Positions 1-10,925 of a stretch of DNA of 64,000 nucleotides are shown here, piece by piece (position 1 is the stretch's first letter; the number at the start of each line of letters is the position of its first letter). Source of the DNA: Simmondsia chinensis. Taxonomy: Eukaryota; Streptophyta; Magnoliopsida; Caryophyllales; Simmondsiaceae. The notes beneath the pieces are model-generated. The model searched no databases. It worked only from the letters and a program-made list of their open reading frames with translations, and had not been told where the DNA came from. The stretch spans positions 26,142,638-26,206,637 of the forward strand of contig JAGTTD010000010.1 of NCBI GenBank assembly GCA_018398585.1, in the 5' to 3' direction. The translations under genes and the position numbers were made by a program.

Positions 1-229
1 GCCATGGGGTTTTGGTGTCATTTTCCCGTTTTGCCTTTGTTTTATGTATCTTGCTTCCATTTGTTGATGTTGATGATACAATCTAGCAAGAATTGGCATA
101 AAATGAGTATTTTTGCAAGAAAATAACAATTAAAGTGAAAAAGAGCAAAATCGATAAAATTTAGATGCAAAATGGCTAGTAATGGAACCTAAAAGATATG
201 AATAACCATATACTAAATTGGACTTATCA
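1..229 (-). repeat. Athila-like F-family LTR, 5' part, cut by window edge
   Basis: Read on the minus strand, this starts TGATAAGTCCAATTTAGTAT at 229 and runs off the left edge. The same sequence is the 5' part of the LTRs at 20548-21888 (plus) and 26416-27773 (minus). The junction on its right (CTTTGAAAAGGTGAG and onward) is the same as at 27774, so this LTR belongs to a duplicated block and is not an independent insertion. Confidence 0.75.
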
Positions 230-596
230 CCTTTCCTTTGAAAAGGTGAGTACTTGAGGTCAATGATGTGTGGTCCTGAATTCAAACTCGCTCCCTAGTC
301 ACGGTGATTCCCATTTTGCATGTTTATTTGTTTTGTATTTACGGTGACCACATTCGCATTCTTAATAAACAAAAAGAGCAAACGACTATGCCAGTGGGGG
401 TCTGGTATGCTAATAAGCTTCTGGTGTGGCACGCAGTGTGTGATATGCAGGTTGCAGCTAATGGTGGTGGTCAAGTGGATATTTAATTTGACACTGTAAC
501 TTTTAATTTAGTAGGATTTACAAGCCGAACCTCTTATCAAAACAAAGGTTGCGAAAAGCACAACGCATCTGTGATTTTTTGCATTTTTGACTATAG
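230..596. other. Spacer of duplicated block, copy 1
   Basis: No coding signal is recognised here. A 60-codon open frame at 304-486 has no family features. The stretch aligns along its length with 27774-28138, including shared phrases such as ACTCGCTCCCT and CACGGTGATTCCCATTTT. It may be old internal sequence of a Tat-type element, but that is inference. Confidence 0.6.
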
Positions 597-794
597 TTTA
601 GGAATAGTGTCATGAATTTCAGGTTTATTCCATTAATATTAAATTATTAATGAATAAAATTGAAGTTTCAGTCATTTCCTTGTTAAATTTGGGTGAGCGA
701 GCATTTATACTACATGTCATTTTCTTTTTGGTAACATCCATGAGATGGGTGTAGTCCTCAGACTACAATTTATATGTTTGTTCCAAGTGGTTTG

Positions 795-1115
795 TGTTAA
801 ACTTCAAGAAGATGTTGAGCTTGACCTAGTGATAGAGTACAGTATAGATGAGAAGGAAGGGATCGGGAATGACAATTAGAGAAGAGTTAAGATGAGAGGA
901 AGAAAATATCCCAATGAGATAGTGTGTTTGTATATCTTTTGACAATCCTCCTCTTCTGACACTTTTAGCTTTAATAGTACTTCTAAGTATGAAAGTAAGG
1001 CTAGAACATAACTAACTCACTTTGGGCCTAAGCCCAACAACAAAACTTACAACCATTAACTCTTATTTAGACGCAAAGAAACCAAAACTAAGACAAAATA
1101 TCTCGGTTTATAACA
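795..1115 (-). repeat. 3' LTR of element A
   Basis: It runs TGTTAAACTTCAAGAAG to TCGGTTTATAACA and is paired with 6095-6412. It has a segment (GAAGAGTTAAGATGAGAGG region, about 889-913) missing from the right LTR. Confidence 0.9.
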
Positions 1116-1124
1116 TTCCCCCGT
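1116..1124 (-). promoter_or_regulatory. Polypurine tract of element A
   Basis: The minus strand reads ACGGGGGAA immediately before the 3' LTR, the expected plus-strand primer position. It is short, but position and composition fit. Confidence 0.7.
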
Positions 1125-2500
1125 AGTTTCTCCTGCTCCAAGTTGGTCCATTGAATCAGAATCTCCCTGTGGTTCTTGCTTGAGGACTGCAACAGCCTAG
1201 TTCCAAGCATAGCAGCTTGTCCAAGCTTAATAGCTCCATTAGAACCTGCTTCCGAAGGTTGTTGTGTACTCATCACGCCCTTCTTGATCTGCTTCTTCAG
1301 GAGGGATACGTGGAAAACCGGATGTATATATGAATCCGGGGGTAGCTGAAGCCGGTATGCAACCTATCCAAACCTTTCTGCAACTCTGTAGGGCCCAAAG
1401 TACCTAGCACCGAGCTTCACTTTCTTCCTCACATCCATTGTTGCCTGTCTGTGTGGTTGAAGCTTTAAGTAGACCATATCTCCCACTTTAAAGGTCTTAT
1501 CTACACGCTTCTTGTTGGCATAGTGTTTCATTCTTACCTGAGCTAGGTGAAGTTTGTCCATAAGGAGCTGCATCATTTGTCTCATCTGTTGCAGTAAGTC
1601 ACCAACTTCAGGTGTTGTAGACACAAATTTTTGCAGCATCATAGGAGAGGGTGGTTCATAAGCATAGAGAGCCTGAAAGGGAGTGGTGCCAATAGAAGTG
1701 TGGAAGTGAGTTTCGTATCAATACTCAGCTAAGGACAACCATCTCCCCTAAGACTTGGGATGACAGAACACCATACTTCTCAAGTACTGCTCCAAGCACT
1801 GATTGACTCTCTCAGTTTGTCTATTAGTTTGTGGATGGTATGATGAACTCAGAGCCAATGTAGTGCCCAAGAGGTTGAACAACTCTCTCCAAAAGTGGCT
1901 AGTGAACAGCTTGTCATGATCATAGACTATGGTTTGTGGCAAACCATGGAGCTTGTAAATGTTGGCAAGAAACAGTCTAGTTAGCTTCTCTGCTGTAATT
2001 GGTCTAGCTAGTGCAAGGAAGTGACTAAATTTTGTAAATCTATCCACAACTACCCAAATTACCTCTTTCCCTTCAGACTTTGGCAGGCCTTCTATGATAT
2101 CCATGTTGATATGTTGCCAAGAACCCTCAGGAATGGGTAACGGCTGTAGGAGGCCTTGATATCTATGATGCCCCAACTTGGTTTGCGGACAAACCTCACA
2201 GCTTTGCACAAACTCTTTAACCCCCTTCTTTATCCCATTCCAGCCAAAGTATGCTTTTAGTCTTTGGTAGGTGCCCTCAACCCCAGATGACCTCCCCAGG
2301 CAGAATCGTGGCTTGCAGCTATAATCTGTTATCTCAGTCCAGACGAGGTTCCAATATAGAGCTTTCCTTGCAGCTGGATGATGCCTTGAACAACTGACAC
2401 ATCTGATCCGGCAGCCTCATTGCCCTGTCGCTTAATGGAGAAAGCAGTGAGACACTCTTGTGCAAATTTGTCATCTTCATAGGACTTATGTACTTCTTCC
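1116..2500 (-). pseudogene. Integrase of element A, with chromodomain-like tail
   Basis: This integrase would insert the cDNA copy into host chromatin. On the minus strand, a damaged N-terminal zinc module (GGHLG, then CKAVRFVRK) lies at about 2195-2330. The core at 1748-2209 keeps all three catalytic acids: Asp in HINMDIIEGLP, Asp in IVYDHDKLFTS and Glu in QTERVNQ. At 1364-1642 a C-terminal module carries KVGDMVYLKLQPHRQ and the GPY/F-type motif RYFGPYRV. The tail at 1088-1276 contains EILIQWTNLEQEKLRGNV, which resembles the chromodomain of plant chromoviruses but has lost its Trp-Glu end. Frameshifts separate the pieces. Confidence 0.85.
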
Positions 2501-2542
2501 ATCTAAGCTGGTAAAAATGATTAACAACCCATAAAAACCATG

Positions 2543-3178
2543 TTAAGCTTCCTTTAATCTTCTAGATAGAGCATCTGTTGCTTGATTCTCCTTTCCTTTC
2601 TTGTATTCTATAACATAAGTCAGTCCCAACATCCTTATCAACCCCTTCTTCTGTATTTTGGTGATGATCTTTTGCTCAAGCAAGTATTTCAAACTCTGGT
2701 GATCTGTCCTTATGATGATTCGATGGCCCTCCAAATAATGTCTCTACTTGTCCACAGCTAGCTAAATTGCTAAGTATTCCTTTTCATATGTTGATAACTC
2801 CTGATGCTTTGCACTAAGAGACTGACTGAGATATGCAATTGGCCTTCTTTCCTGTGACAGAACAGCTCCAATGCCACTCCCACTCGCATCTATTTCCAAG
2901 ATGAACTCCTCATCAAAGTTGGGCATGGCTAATAAAGGGGTAGAACACATGGCTGTCTTCAAGGCTTCAAAGGCACTTTGACCCTTAGCAGACCACAGGA
3001 AGGCATCCTTTTTTAAAAGATCTATCAGTGGCTTGGCAATGGATCCATAACCAGCTATAAATTTCCTATAGTAGCTTGTTAAACCCAATAATTCCCTTAA
3101 CTGCTTCAAAGTAATTGGAACTCGCAATAGCCTGTACTTTGGAAGGGTCAGCAGCAACACCATTTTGAGAGATGACAT
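2543..3178 (-). pseudogene. RNase H domain of element A
   Basis: This removes RNA from the RNA:DNA hybrid during reverse transcription. It follows RT in the pol order. The connection region reads LRELLGLTSYYRKFIAGYG. Acidic residues are visible in FILEIDASGSGIGAVLSQ (first Asp), STYEKEYLAI (Glu) and IIIRTDHQSLKYLL (third Asp). LGLTYVIEYKKGKENQATDA and LSRRL close the domain at about 2545. A stop or frameshift near 2740 splits it in two. Confidence 0.85.
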
Positions 3179-4317
3179 GCCCTAGATACTCAATTTGAGT
3201 ATGAGCAAAGGAACACTTGGATAACTTGGCATACATCTTGTGACTTCTCATCAGCAAGAACACTTCCCTAAGGTGACTCACGTGGTCTTCCAGTGAAGAG
3301 CTATAGATGAGTATGTCATCGAAAAATACCAGAACAAATTTCCTCAGTAGTGGTTTAAAAACTTCATTCATGATAGCTTGGAAGGTGGCTGGAGCATTTG
3401 TCAAACCAAAAGGCATAACCAACAATAACAACAACAACAAACCCAGTGCTTGCTAAGGCTCCTGCAAAAGCAGGGTCTGGGGGGGTAGATGTATGTAGCC
3501 TTCCCCCTTCAGGGGGCTACCCTGAAGAGAGGCTGTTTCCGAGGACCCCCAGCCTGAGAGAATGGTCCGCCGCAGAGAGCAAGAAACCTTCTCGATTGCA
3601 ACCAAGACAGACTTGTTAGTGAAGTCCCTACTCTTTCTAATTCTATTCGATCTCCTGAACCCGAGCTCTAGAATCAACGGCCCTGATCCCAATCTCTTCT
3701 TCTTCGTCGTCATCTTCTTCTTCTTTGGAAGCAACGACTTTCTTTCAACCACCACCGCATTCAAATTCACCGCCAAACTCTCATCGTCACCCTCTGCCTC
3801 TTCCATAACCTCGAAGGTGGCAACATTCCTTTTCCGCAAAAGGCATGACCACGAACTCATAATGTCCTTGATGAGTCCTAAAGGATGTCTTGTAAATGTC
3901 CTGCTCCAATACTCTGATCTGGTGGTATCCCTGGCTCAAATCCAACTTGGAAAAGAAACATGCTCCCCTCAGCTCATCAAGAAGGTCATTAATAACGGGA
4001 ATTGGAGACTTGTCTTTAATGGTCATGGCATTCAGCTATCTGTAGTCAATGCACATCCTAGCAGACCCATCCTTCTTCTTCACTAAGATGACAGGAGATG
4101 CAAAAGGACTGTGACTGGGACGGATGAAACATGACTTAAGCAACTCTTCCACTTGTCTTTCTATCTCAGTTCTCTGTGAATGGAGACACCTATAAGGCCA
4201 GAGTTTCATAGGTTTTGAATTCATCTTAAGAGGAATTGCGTGGTCTAAGCTCCTCTTAGGAGGTAAAGCTGCTGGGACTTCAAACAAGTCCTTGAATCCT
4301 TCAATGAGATTGTGCAC
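3066..4317 (-). pseudogene. Reverse transcriptase of element A, split by a retroposon
   Basis: The N-terminal part (4036-4317) has LDHAIPLK, ASPVILVKKKDGSARMCIDY and the linker to the fingers. The part at 3787-4026 has [16 protein letters not shown] and ends in MPF. A 417-bp insertion follows at 3421-3837. The frame then resumes with VMPFGLTNAPATFQ, the intact catalytic box VLVFFDDILIYSSS, and YLGHVISQNG. The FDD aspartates are intact, so inactivation came mainly from the insertion and later frameshifts. The MPF codons are duplicated on both sides of the insertion as part of its TSD. Confidence 0.9.
3421..3837 (-). mobile_element. Chimeric retroposon: coding-like segment joined to an Au-like SINE 3' end
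   Basis: It is flanked by a 13-bp direct repeat, AAAAGGCATAACC (3408-3420) and AAAAGGCATGACC (3838-3850), one mismatch apart. On the minus strand the 3' part (about 3556-3421) has hallmarks of tRNA-derived plant SINEs of the Au type: GGAAACAGCCTCT, AGACCCTGC, GCACTGGGTTTG and a terminal TTG repeat. The 5' part (about 3837-3557) is not SINE-like. It is GC-richer and open, encoding an acidic stretch (EEAEGDDES), Lys clusters (PKKKKMTTKKKR) and GFRRSNRIRKSRDF. I do not recognise that protein. Simplest reading: a host transcript joined to a SINE by template switching, or the mRNA of a gene with a SINE in its 3' part, then retroposed. Confidence 0.7.
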
Positions 4318-4335
4318 ATCTGGGTGAATTTGGCT

Positions 4336-4886
4336 CTACACTTCAGAAGAAGAAATAGCAAATAATTGCCCAACCCACTGGTATGCCTTCTTCCTAATCC
4401 CATCACTTAACCCCTTGCCACTCAACAGCTGAATCTGGCCCTTATCTGCCATGCCTTGTAGCTTAACTGTGGAGCCTTGCATATCAAAAGAAACCACCAA
4501 TTGAGCAAAGTCAAAGACCACAGGACTGAAAGTCCTTATCCAATCCACCCCAAGGACCATATCACACTCTCCTAAGGGGAGAATTCGGAAATCATATGTG
4601 AACTTATGGTTCTGCATAGTCCAATTGAAGCTTTGGCACTTAGTTTGAGTGAGGATGGAGTTTCCACAAGCTACGGTCACAGCTAATGGATGAGTTCTGA
4701 TGATTCAACCTTTCTCACTACCTTAGGATCAAAGAAACTATGAGTGCTACCACTATCAATCAGAATCATAATAGATTTCTTGCTACCTTGCCCCTTTATC
4801 CTTATGGTATTGTGAGCTCCACTACCTGTTAATGCTTTCATTGAAATCTCTACTTCATCTTCTAAGACCTCCTCTGCACTATCCAC
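4336..4886 (-). pseudogene. Aspartic protease of element A
   Basis: This would cleave the Gag-Pol polyprotein. On the minus strand, HNTIRIKGQGSKKSIMI precedes the intact active site LIDSGSTHSFFDP (Asp-Ser-Gly). Further along, HKFTYDFRILPLGECDMVLG and VDWIRTFSPVVFDF match the C-terminal half of plant Gypsy proteases. A break at about 4683-4686 separates the two halves. It lies between the gag zinc knuckle and RT. Confidence 0.82.
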
Positions 4887-6044
4887 TTCAGTACTAGCCT
4901 CTTCAATGTCAGATTACTCACTAGCAACGGCTCCTCTTGCTGACATAAGGTACTTAGCATTACACTTATGTCCAAAGAAGTAAGGTTGGTTGCATTTAAA
5001 GCACAACTTCTTGTCCTTCTTGTCATCAGAATGACCATACTTCATTTCCCACTGTTTTTCAGTTGTGAAGAAACTTCACTGGCCTTGTTCCTTGATCCTT
5101 CACTTGTAGCTAAAACTATAGCCTCAAACAACTGAGCTTTGGCATAAGTATTAGACAAGGTTCTAGGACCAACATCCTTCACCAAGTTCTTAATCTTTGG
5201 CTTTAAGCCACTGATGAAGCTAGACACATAATAAGCCTCAGTTGCTTGTGGGTAGGCAGCTATCATGCTTGCTCTAAGGTTCTCAAATCTGACCATATAC
5301 TCATTCATAGAGGTGACTTGGACTACTTTATTAAAATTATCAACTACATCACTAGAATCCTTATCTCCATATCTCTTGCACAATTCCATCACAAATTCAT
5401 CCCAAGACAAAGAAGGATTGCTTTTCAAAAGACTATAGAGCCATACCTCGTGGTCATCATGGAGGTACACAGAAGCCAGTTCTGCCCTCTGACCATTAGC
5501 AATGTGGTAGAAATGGAAGTAGCTTTCTCACCTCCTCAGTCAGGAGTGTGGTTGCTTCCATTCAAATGGCTCTAATTGGATCCGTGGTTGCCTAAATCCA
5601 TTGCTTGTACTGCTGGATGAATTATCATTGTTCACAGAATTCTGAGGTTGTGGCTGATCTGTTGGTTGATCATCTTTTCCCACTGATATGCTAGCACAAG
5701 GAGCTTGACCTTGCTCTGGAGGTTGATCCCGTGGCCCAACACTGGGAATGAGGGGTGGTTCCCCTCTTAGTGGTTGGCCCAACTGACTGGCGGGAAACAG
5801 AATTCTAGCACTGGACGATGCCTCCTATCTCGTAATTTGAGCCTGAAGTTCAGCAATCTGATCATCAAACCTCCTGCTCTGTTTCTGCATTTTATTAGAC
5901 AGCTTGAAATCATGCTCCGATTGCATCACCATCACTTGAGCAAGCTGCTCCCTTCACAGCTGCTGCATAAGACACATTTGGATCCACATTAGAAGCAGCT
6001 CCTGCATTTGCTGCTCCAGCTCTTGTGGTTACACGACCAGCCAT
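4887..6044 (-). pseudogene. Gag of element A
   Basis: This is the capsid and nucleocapsid precursor. The start is taken as ATG at 6044 on the minus strand (MAGRVTTRAGAANAGA), about 40 bp after the primer site. The capsid region (5042-5470) shows VWLYSLLKSNPSLSWDEFV, KRYGDKD and VSSFISGLKPKIKNLVKDV. The zinc knuckle near 4960-5006 reads CFKCNQPYFFGHKC, the Cys-Cys-His-Cys spacing common in plant chromoviruses. Stops and frameshifts near 5780, 5540 and 5040 break the frame. Confidence 0.85.
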
Positions 6045-6080
6045 TGATGAATGCTCAATTCAACCTAATGACAGCAACTA

Positions 6081-6092
6081 GCTCTGATACCA
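6081..6092 (-). promoter_or_regulatory. Primer binding site of element A
   Basis: The minus strand reads TGGTATCAGAGC two bases inside the 5' LTR. It is complementary to the 3' end of plant initiator-methionine tRNA, the usual primer of chromoviruses. Confidence 0.92.
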
Positions 6093-6094
6093 AT

Positions 6095-6412
6095 TGTTAA
6101 ACTTTAAGAAGATCTTGAGCTTAACCTAGTGATAGAATAGAGTATAGATGAGAAAGAAGGGAATGGGGCTGACAATTAGATAATATCTCAATGAGATAGT
6201 GTGTTTGTATATCTTTTGATAATACTCCTCTTCTTACACTTTCAGCTTTAATAGTACTTCTAAGTATGAAAGTAACCATTAACTTACAACCATTAACTTT
6301 ACACATAACTAACTCACTTTGGGCCTAAGCCCAACAACAAAACTTACAACCATTAACTCTTATTTAGATGAAAAGAAACCAAAACTAAGACAAAATATCT
6401 CAGTTTATAACA
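6095..6412 (-). repeat. 5' LTR of element A
   Basis: It runs TGTTAAACTTTAAGAAG to TCAGTTTATAACA and is followed by the TSD GTTTG. It carries a short local duplication (CATTAACTTACAACC near 6273-6300) absent from the left LTR. Confidence 0.9.
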
Positions 6413-7964
6413 GTTTGTGAGATTAATCTATAGATAGACTTGGAACAAACGGTAAGGATTGTGGTTTAAAAACTCGTAGTCAAAGACAAATTTGGACGAC
6501 TTGTATGCTAAAACTATTACGTGACACTTTAGATGACTTGTCTTGGCCATGTGAATGGCGATCCAAAAGTGTTACGTTGGTGTGCTTAGTAAGATTGATA
6601 TACTGAGTTGGACCATGTGAGTTACTTGTTTCTAGATTTGTGTATGGAACGTTATTTATTTTGGTGTACTATAAGTTTGGCCTAGACAAATGACTAAATT
6701 CCCACTCACAATGGGTAGCGGAGTGAAGTGTGACAAGGATCAGGTATTCAATACGGAATCTACAGTCTCTTATGAGATAAAGATGTTTCTTTAGTTGATT
6801 CGCAAGTGTTTGAATCATTCAGAATCTTTGGCTAAAGTATTCCAAGTATTTGACATTTGAAATTTATACTACATATATGTTCAAGTATGAATGAATTATT
6901 TAGTGAAGGGTGTGTCCGTAACTAATGGAGAAGCTGTGAGAAGGATAATGGTAATAGTTATATTTATTCTTTGTCATGGACATCTGGAGGAGGGGTTGTT
7001 TTCATCAATACAGTCTATTTGGAAAATACCAAATAAATGATTTAACTCTAGAGTGCAGTAAGATTTATTTAGTAGAATTAAGCCTTTTAAATAGTAATTA
7101 GATTTTATCATGAGATGTTAATTAATTTAACCCATTTGGAGTTCGATTTAAATTGTCCCCGAGGTTCCTACACAAGCCTCTATATTTATCGCCATCATAA
7201 AAATATTAAAGAATTCATGAGATGAGTAAATTTAATTTTGCAAAACACTATTCATGAGCTAAATAAAAACTAAAAATTATAAAATAAAATAAATTTTTAA
7301 AAAATTAAAATTCAAGGGATAAATTTTAACATATAGGAAACAAAGCAAAACAAAAAAAATGCAAAAATACCAAAAAACACAGTTGCAATCCGTGTATATA
7401 TGTATTGGCCAACCAGAGCACCGGGTTGCTAGGGCCTCTGTTCGTGCCTTCGAGCGATGGTGAATTAGGCCTCGACACGTGGCATGAAATATAATAAAAA
7501 GAAAAGAGACGGTTTGAACTGTCTATGAAACACATAACGCATCGTTTCGGCTTTCTTATTGTATAATGCGCTACGTTTTTGTTGTCATCCGCACGTACCA
7601 CATCAACAAATTGTATTTTTTTTGCTCTAGTATACTACTATGATTTCAATGCTTGGCATCCAATTAAAAAATAAGGGTTTTAAAAAGTGTTGATTTTTGG
7701 GGACCTAATTGGAGAAAAAAAATATCCGTTGAAATTGTTTTTTCCTTAGTTTAGTATTTTTTTAGAACCCACTCTCTAGGCGGTTTTGAGGTCATTACGT
7801 AGAAGGCAGCTGAGTCTCGGTTTTTTGGCTTTCTTGAAGATAATTATTATTCTTCCAGTATTTTTTATTTTGGAGCAATTCTGGGTATGTCTTTCTTTCC
7901 TTCTCTTTTAGTTTTCGCCTTTCTATTTATTACAACTTTCTCGGTTTTCAAATTCGTCCGAAGA

Positions 7965-9211
7965 CATAGGACACAGAAGAAAGTTAGGTTTAGTTCTTGA
8001 ACAAAAGAGACAAAGACTTTTTTTTGCCCTAAAAGAAATAAGACTTATTCTTGTTCAAGAGCAAGAGAGACTTATGTTTAATCCTAAGAAATGAAATAGG
8101 CTCATTTCTAAAATTTACTTTTATCAGTTCCTGAGAAATTTGGTAAACTCATTTTTGTTCAAAATGAATAGCAATGATGTTTCATATTTGATTTTTTTCA
8201 AATGGGCCTTTTCTTGTGTTAAATGATATAAAGAAAAGAGTTCATTTGATTTATTGTGCCCGAGTAAGCTCGTTCTATAAAGAATGAATACAAAAGGGGC
8301 CAAAAATGTTAAAAATTAATCCACTTGATGCTAAAAATGCTTGAGTTTTACAAGAGACATCAAGTTTGCTCCCCTTGTCAGGGCTTCAAGTTTTGCTCCC
8401 CTCACTAGGACTTCAAGTTTGGCGTTCCGTCATGCTTTATGATGCTTTTTAATTGTTCATCTTGTTTTGGCATACAACAATAACACACTCACCCATTTGT
8501 AGTGGCAAGCTTCTGGGTAACAATTATAAAACATGGGAATAGATTATTGTTAACGCATAAACAGCTTAGGTTGCGGTGAACTCCGCGACACGGGCTACTT
8601 GTGGATTTGATCCTTGCTTTTCGTTTAAGTTTTATGACTTGTCTGCATTTGTTGTTCGTTATTTAACTTTGAGCCTCGAGGTTTGGCGATCCGACCCGAG
8701 ATTGGTGTTGATTCTGCTTAACCTTGGTTCAATTTATGTTCACAGTGGCTCCATCTTAGTTCAAAGCTGCATTCGTTGTTCATTTTATTCGTTTTTGGTG
8801 TATGTGTGGTCTTCTTATACATAAAATCAAACAAACTTATAAAACGGACTTGCTTAGAAGTGGGAGCAAGTCTAAGTTTCGAACTGCACGTGTTTGATGT
8901 CAACTAATTACCTTATGGCAAGGGTTGATGATTTTGGTGAATCTGACATTGGTTCGCTACTAATACATGGATCTTACCCACGCTCCAATCAAGGGGACAT
9001 TTTTGGAGTTTTTTGTTGATTAATATCTTGTAGAAGATGCATAGATATGAACATGACCCAAGTAGAGGTTGGGATAATAGAGCAAAGCCAACATAACACC
9101 TTCCCTCATATACTTAAGAGCTTGGAACTGAGGTGAAGATAAGTCCAAGTGCTTAAGCAGTTCACGCACAAGCTCAAGTCAATGAGGTTTTTAATCTTGA
9201 TACCATTGACT
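7965..9211. other. Noncoding leader-like segment, copy 1
   Basis: No coding domain is seen; open frames here are short and unsupported. It aligns with 29987-31179, and its last ~350 bp also align with about 51890-52246. In all three places it abuts the start of a D LTR, so it is probably the 5' leader of a Tat-type element lying on the minus strand. I could not identify the primer site with confidence. Confidence 0.5.
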
Positions 9212-9955
9212 TGTGATAACTCAATTGATTTAGAACTTAACAAGAGAAAGATGGAGCGAACTGTATTTGGGTCCCTAGATGATTGAAATTAAGGCAAAAG
9301 ATACATACCTTCTCATATGTCATTACTGACAACCCAAATTTATTGCTTAAAGAAGCACAACAGAGCAACAATATTAATACTCCTAAGGAAAGCTTAGGAA
9401 AGCTTGGAAAAAAGATAAAGTAGAAGTGTGCTATATAAAACTTGAACAAGTTTTATTGTGTTGGTGCTGGGACCCTTTATAACATAGCTAGAGTCTTTTA
9501 GTTATAAGCTAAAAATTCTAACAACTTTGTCCTTGAATTGTGGCATATTTTTTCCATGTTTGGCGACCATGCTCTCCATAATGCTGATTTGCTGTTAGAA
9601 CGTGCTTTGACAGATACGCTTCATGTCTCTGTGGTCTTCCGACCTCCATCCACTCTCTCTGGAATGTTCTTGAGGCCCATGATTTTGATACGCGCTTTAA
9701 ATAAGTGCCTTGAGTTTGGTAGTTACCCTTTCGTATTGCTCATGGCAGCCCCATGAGCTCGTGCTTGGGTTGCCCTAACCATATCGAGTGGCTGTCATAT
9801 AAATGATTCAGTTAGTTAGTTGGTTGTAACATGGATGCCATTGTTTCCATTCCTTAATCTTCTGTGCCCCAAGCATGCCCCCATGAGTTGTCTACATGTC
9901 CTTTTATCTCAAGATAACATCATTCCAACTCCCTCAAGGTGGGGTGTGAACAGCA
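9212..9955 (-). repeat. Tat-type D LTR, copy 1
   Basis: In plus coordinates it runs from TGTGATAACTCAATTGATTT to GTGTGAACAGCA. It is related to 31180-31900, 52247-52858 and 53651-54517. The minus orientation is taken from the 53651-54517 copy, which sits beside a purine tract and minus-strand pol. No pol is attached here. Confidence 0.6.
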
Positions 9956-10445
9956 TTTTTTCATCCTTTGGATACTTTAACGAGTCAAATTAACTATTGA
10001 TTAATCTATTTTCCTAACATGTACAATACTTTTTTCTTTTAGCGGAAAGGGAACATAAGGAGGATACCCTCGATCGAGTTTTTTACACTGTTGGTCCCTT
10101 ATAATTTTAGTTTTATTCAAATTGGATGCCCATCTTTTATTTTATTCAAATTGGTCCCTCATCTTTTTAAACTTGTTAAAATTAGTGCCTCGTCTGTTCT
10201 TTTGTTAAAAATGGTCCCTCATGTTTTAGTTTATGAAAAAATTGGTTCCCCATTTTTTTAGTTTTCACGTAATTTTGATCACTAATGGGGACTAACTTTT
10301 TAATAAATTTATGAGGGCCAATTTTGGAGGGGAAAAAAAAAAGAAATGATAAGAAACTAATTTGAACAAACTTAATTAAGTTGAGGGACCAATTGAACAA
10401 TGCCATAAAAATGATGGACCAATTTGAACAAAAAAAATAATAATG
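9956..10445. repeat. Inverted repeat built from GGTCCCTC-type units
   Basis: Between about 10085 and 10435 the left arm has repeated AATTGGTCCCTCAT-like units and the right arm has the complementary GAGGGACCAATTTGAACAA-like units, so the strand could fold back. The same structure is at about 32035-32335. It is probably a foldback or MITE remnant. No coding content. Confidence 0.5.
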
Positions 10446-10640
10446 GGTCATTTGGTATGTGGGAATAAATTTGTGGGAGTGGAAATGAGGCAATGGGAAT
10501 GAGTTTTTGGAGGTGGGAATGGACCTATCATTCCCACATGTTCGTTTGGTATATGGTGGAATGGAGATGGGAATGAAGCTGAAATAGTCATTCCCATGTT
10601 TGGTATGCAGAGATTGGAGTGGATGTAAGCAAAATAGTTT
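10446..10640. mobile_element. Left end of a Tourist-like MITE, truncated
   Basis: GGGTCATTTGGTATGTGGG, followed by repeated GGGAATG phrases, matches the left end of the element at 32338 (GGGGCCGTTTAGTACATGGG). Homology to that copy stops at about 10640, where an inverted F LTR fragment begins. Confidence 0.55.
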
Positions 10641-10920
10641 GTGGTTTTTATTACTTTAACAATTATCATAAATCTTCTTTGAACTCATTATGAATCATTA
10701 CAGGCTCTGAATGGTGATCAAACATTCAAAACTCATAAAGAACAATGATAAACACTCAAACAACACAATAAACAAACTTTGAATAAGTTGAATTAGAAAA
10801 GAACATACATTACAACTTAGACTATATCGCAACTTTGAAAAGACAAAATTAGTTCATGGTAAACATAAAATAAAACAAAGACAAAATCAACGAACTTAAA
10901 GAAGAAAAGGATAGAACTTG
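10641..10920 (-). repeat. F-family LTR fragment, inverted
   Basis: Its reverse complement matches the adjacent plus-strand F LTR (10926-11130) and the F LTR at 21140-21400. Shared phrases include CAAACTTTGAATAAGTTGAA and GATAAACACTCAAACAAC. It forms a head-to-head inverted pair with the next feature. Confidence 0.75.
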
Positions 10921-10925
10921 TTTTA

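Larger units (their letters stand above)
795..6412 (-). mobile_element. Nested Ty3/Gypsy chromovirus-like element A
   Basis: A 5.6 kb LTR retrotransposon lies on the minus strand and interrupts the C1 LTR. It has two TG...CA LTRs (795-1115 and 6095-6412), a perfect 5-bp TSD GTTTG (790-794 and 6413-6417), an initiator-Met-type primer site next to the right LTR and a purine tract next to the left LTR. Order on the minus strand is gag, protease, RT, RNase H, integrase, which is the Gypsy order. The frames are interrupted, so it is inactive, although many catalytic residues survive. A 417-bp retroposon is inserted in RT. The LTRs differ by scattered substitutions plus two indels of about 25 bp, suggesting moderate age. 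Confidence 0.92.
597..7964 (+). repeat. C-family solo LTR (C1), split by element A
   Basis: The LTR body is 597-794 plus 6418-7964, about 1.75 kb. It begins TTTAGGAATAGTG, where the copy at 28139 begins TGTTAGGAATAGTG. Five-base repeats TATAG (592-596) and CATAG (7965-7969) flank it and match the flanks of the 28139-29986 copy, so the insertion predates the block duplication. No internal coding region is attached, hence solo LTR. Near the 3' end GCAATTCTGGGTATGTC resembles a splice donor context. Confidence 0.75.

Noticed and set aside
304..486. 60-codon frame near the window start
   Set aside because: Not conserved as a frame in the duplicate at 27850-28030.
3562..4086. 174-codon plus-strand open frame
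   Set aside because: It overlaps the minus-strand RT and the SINE chimera; the antisense of those explains it.
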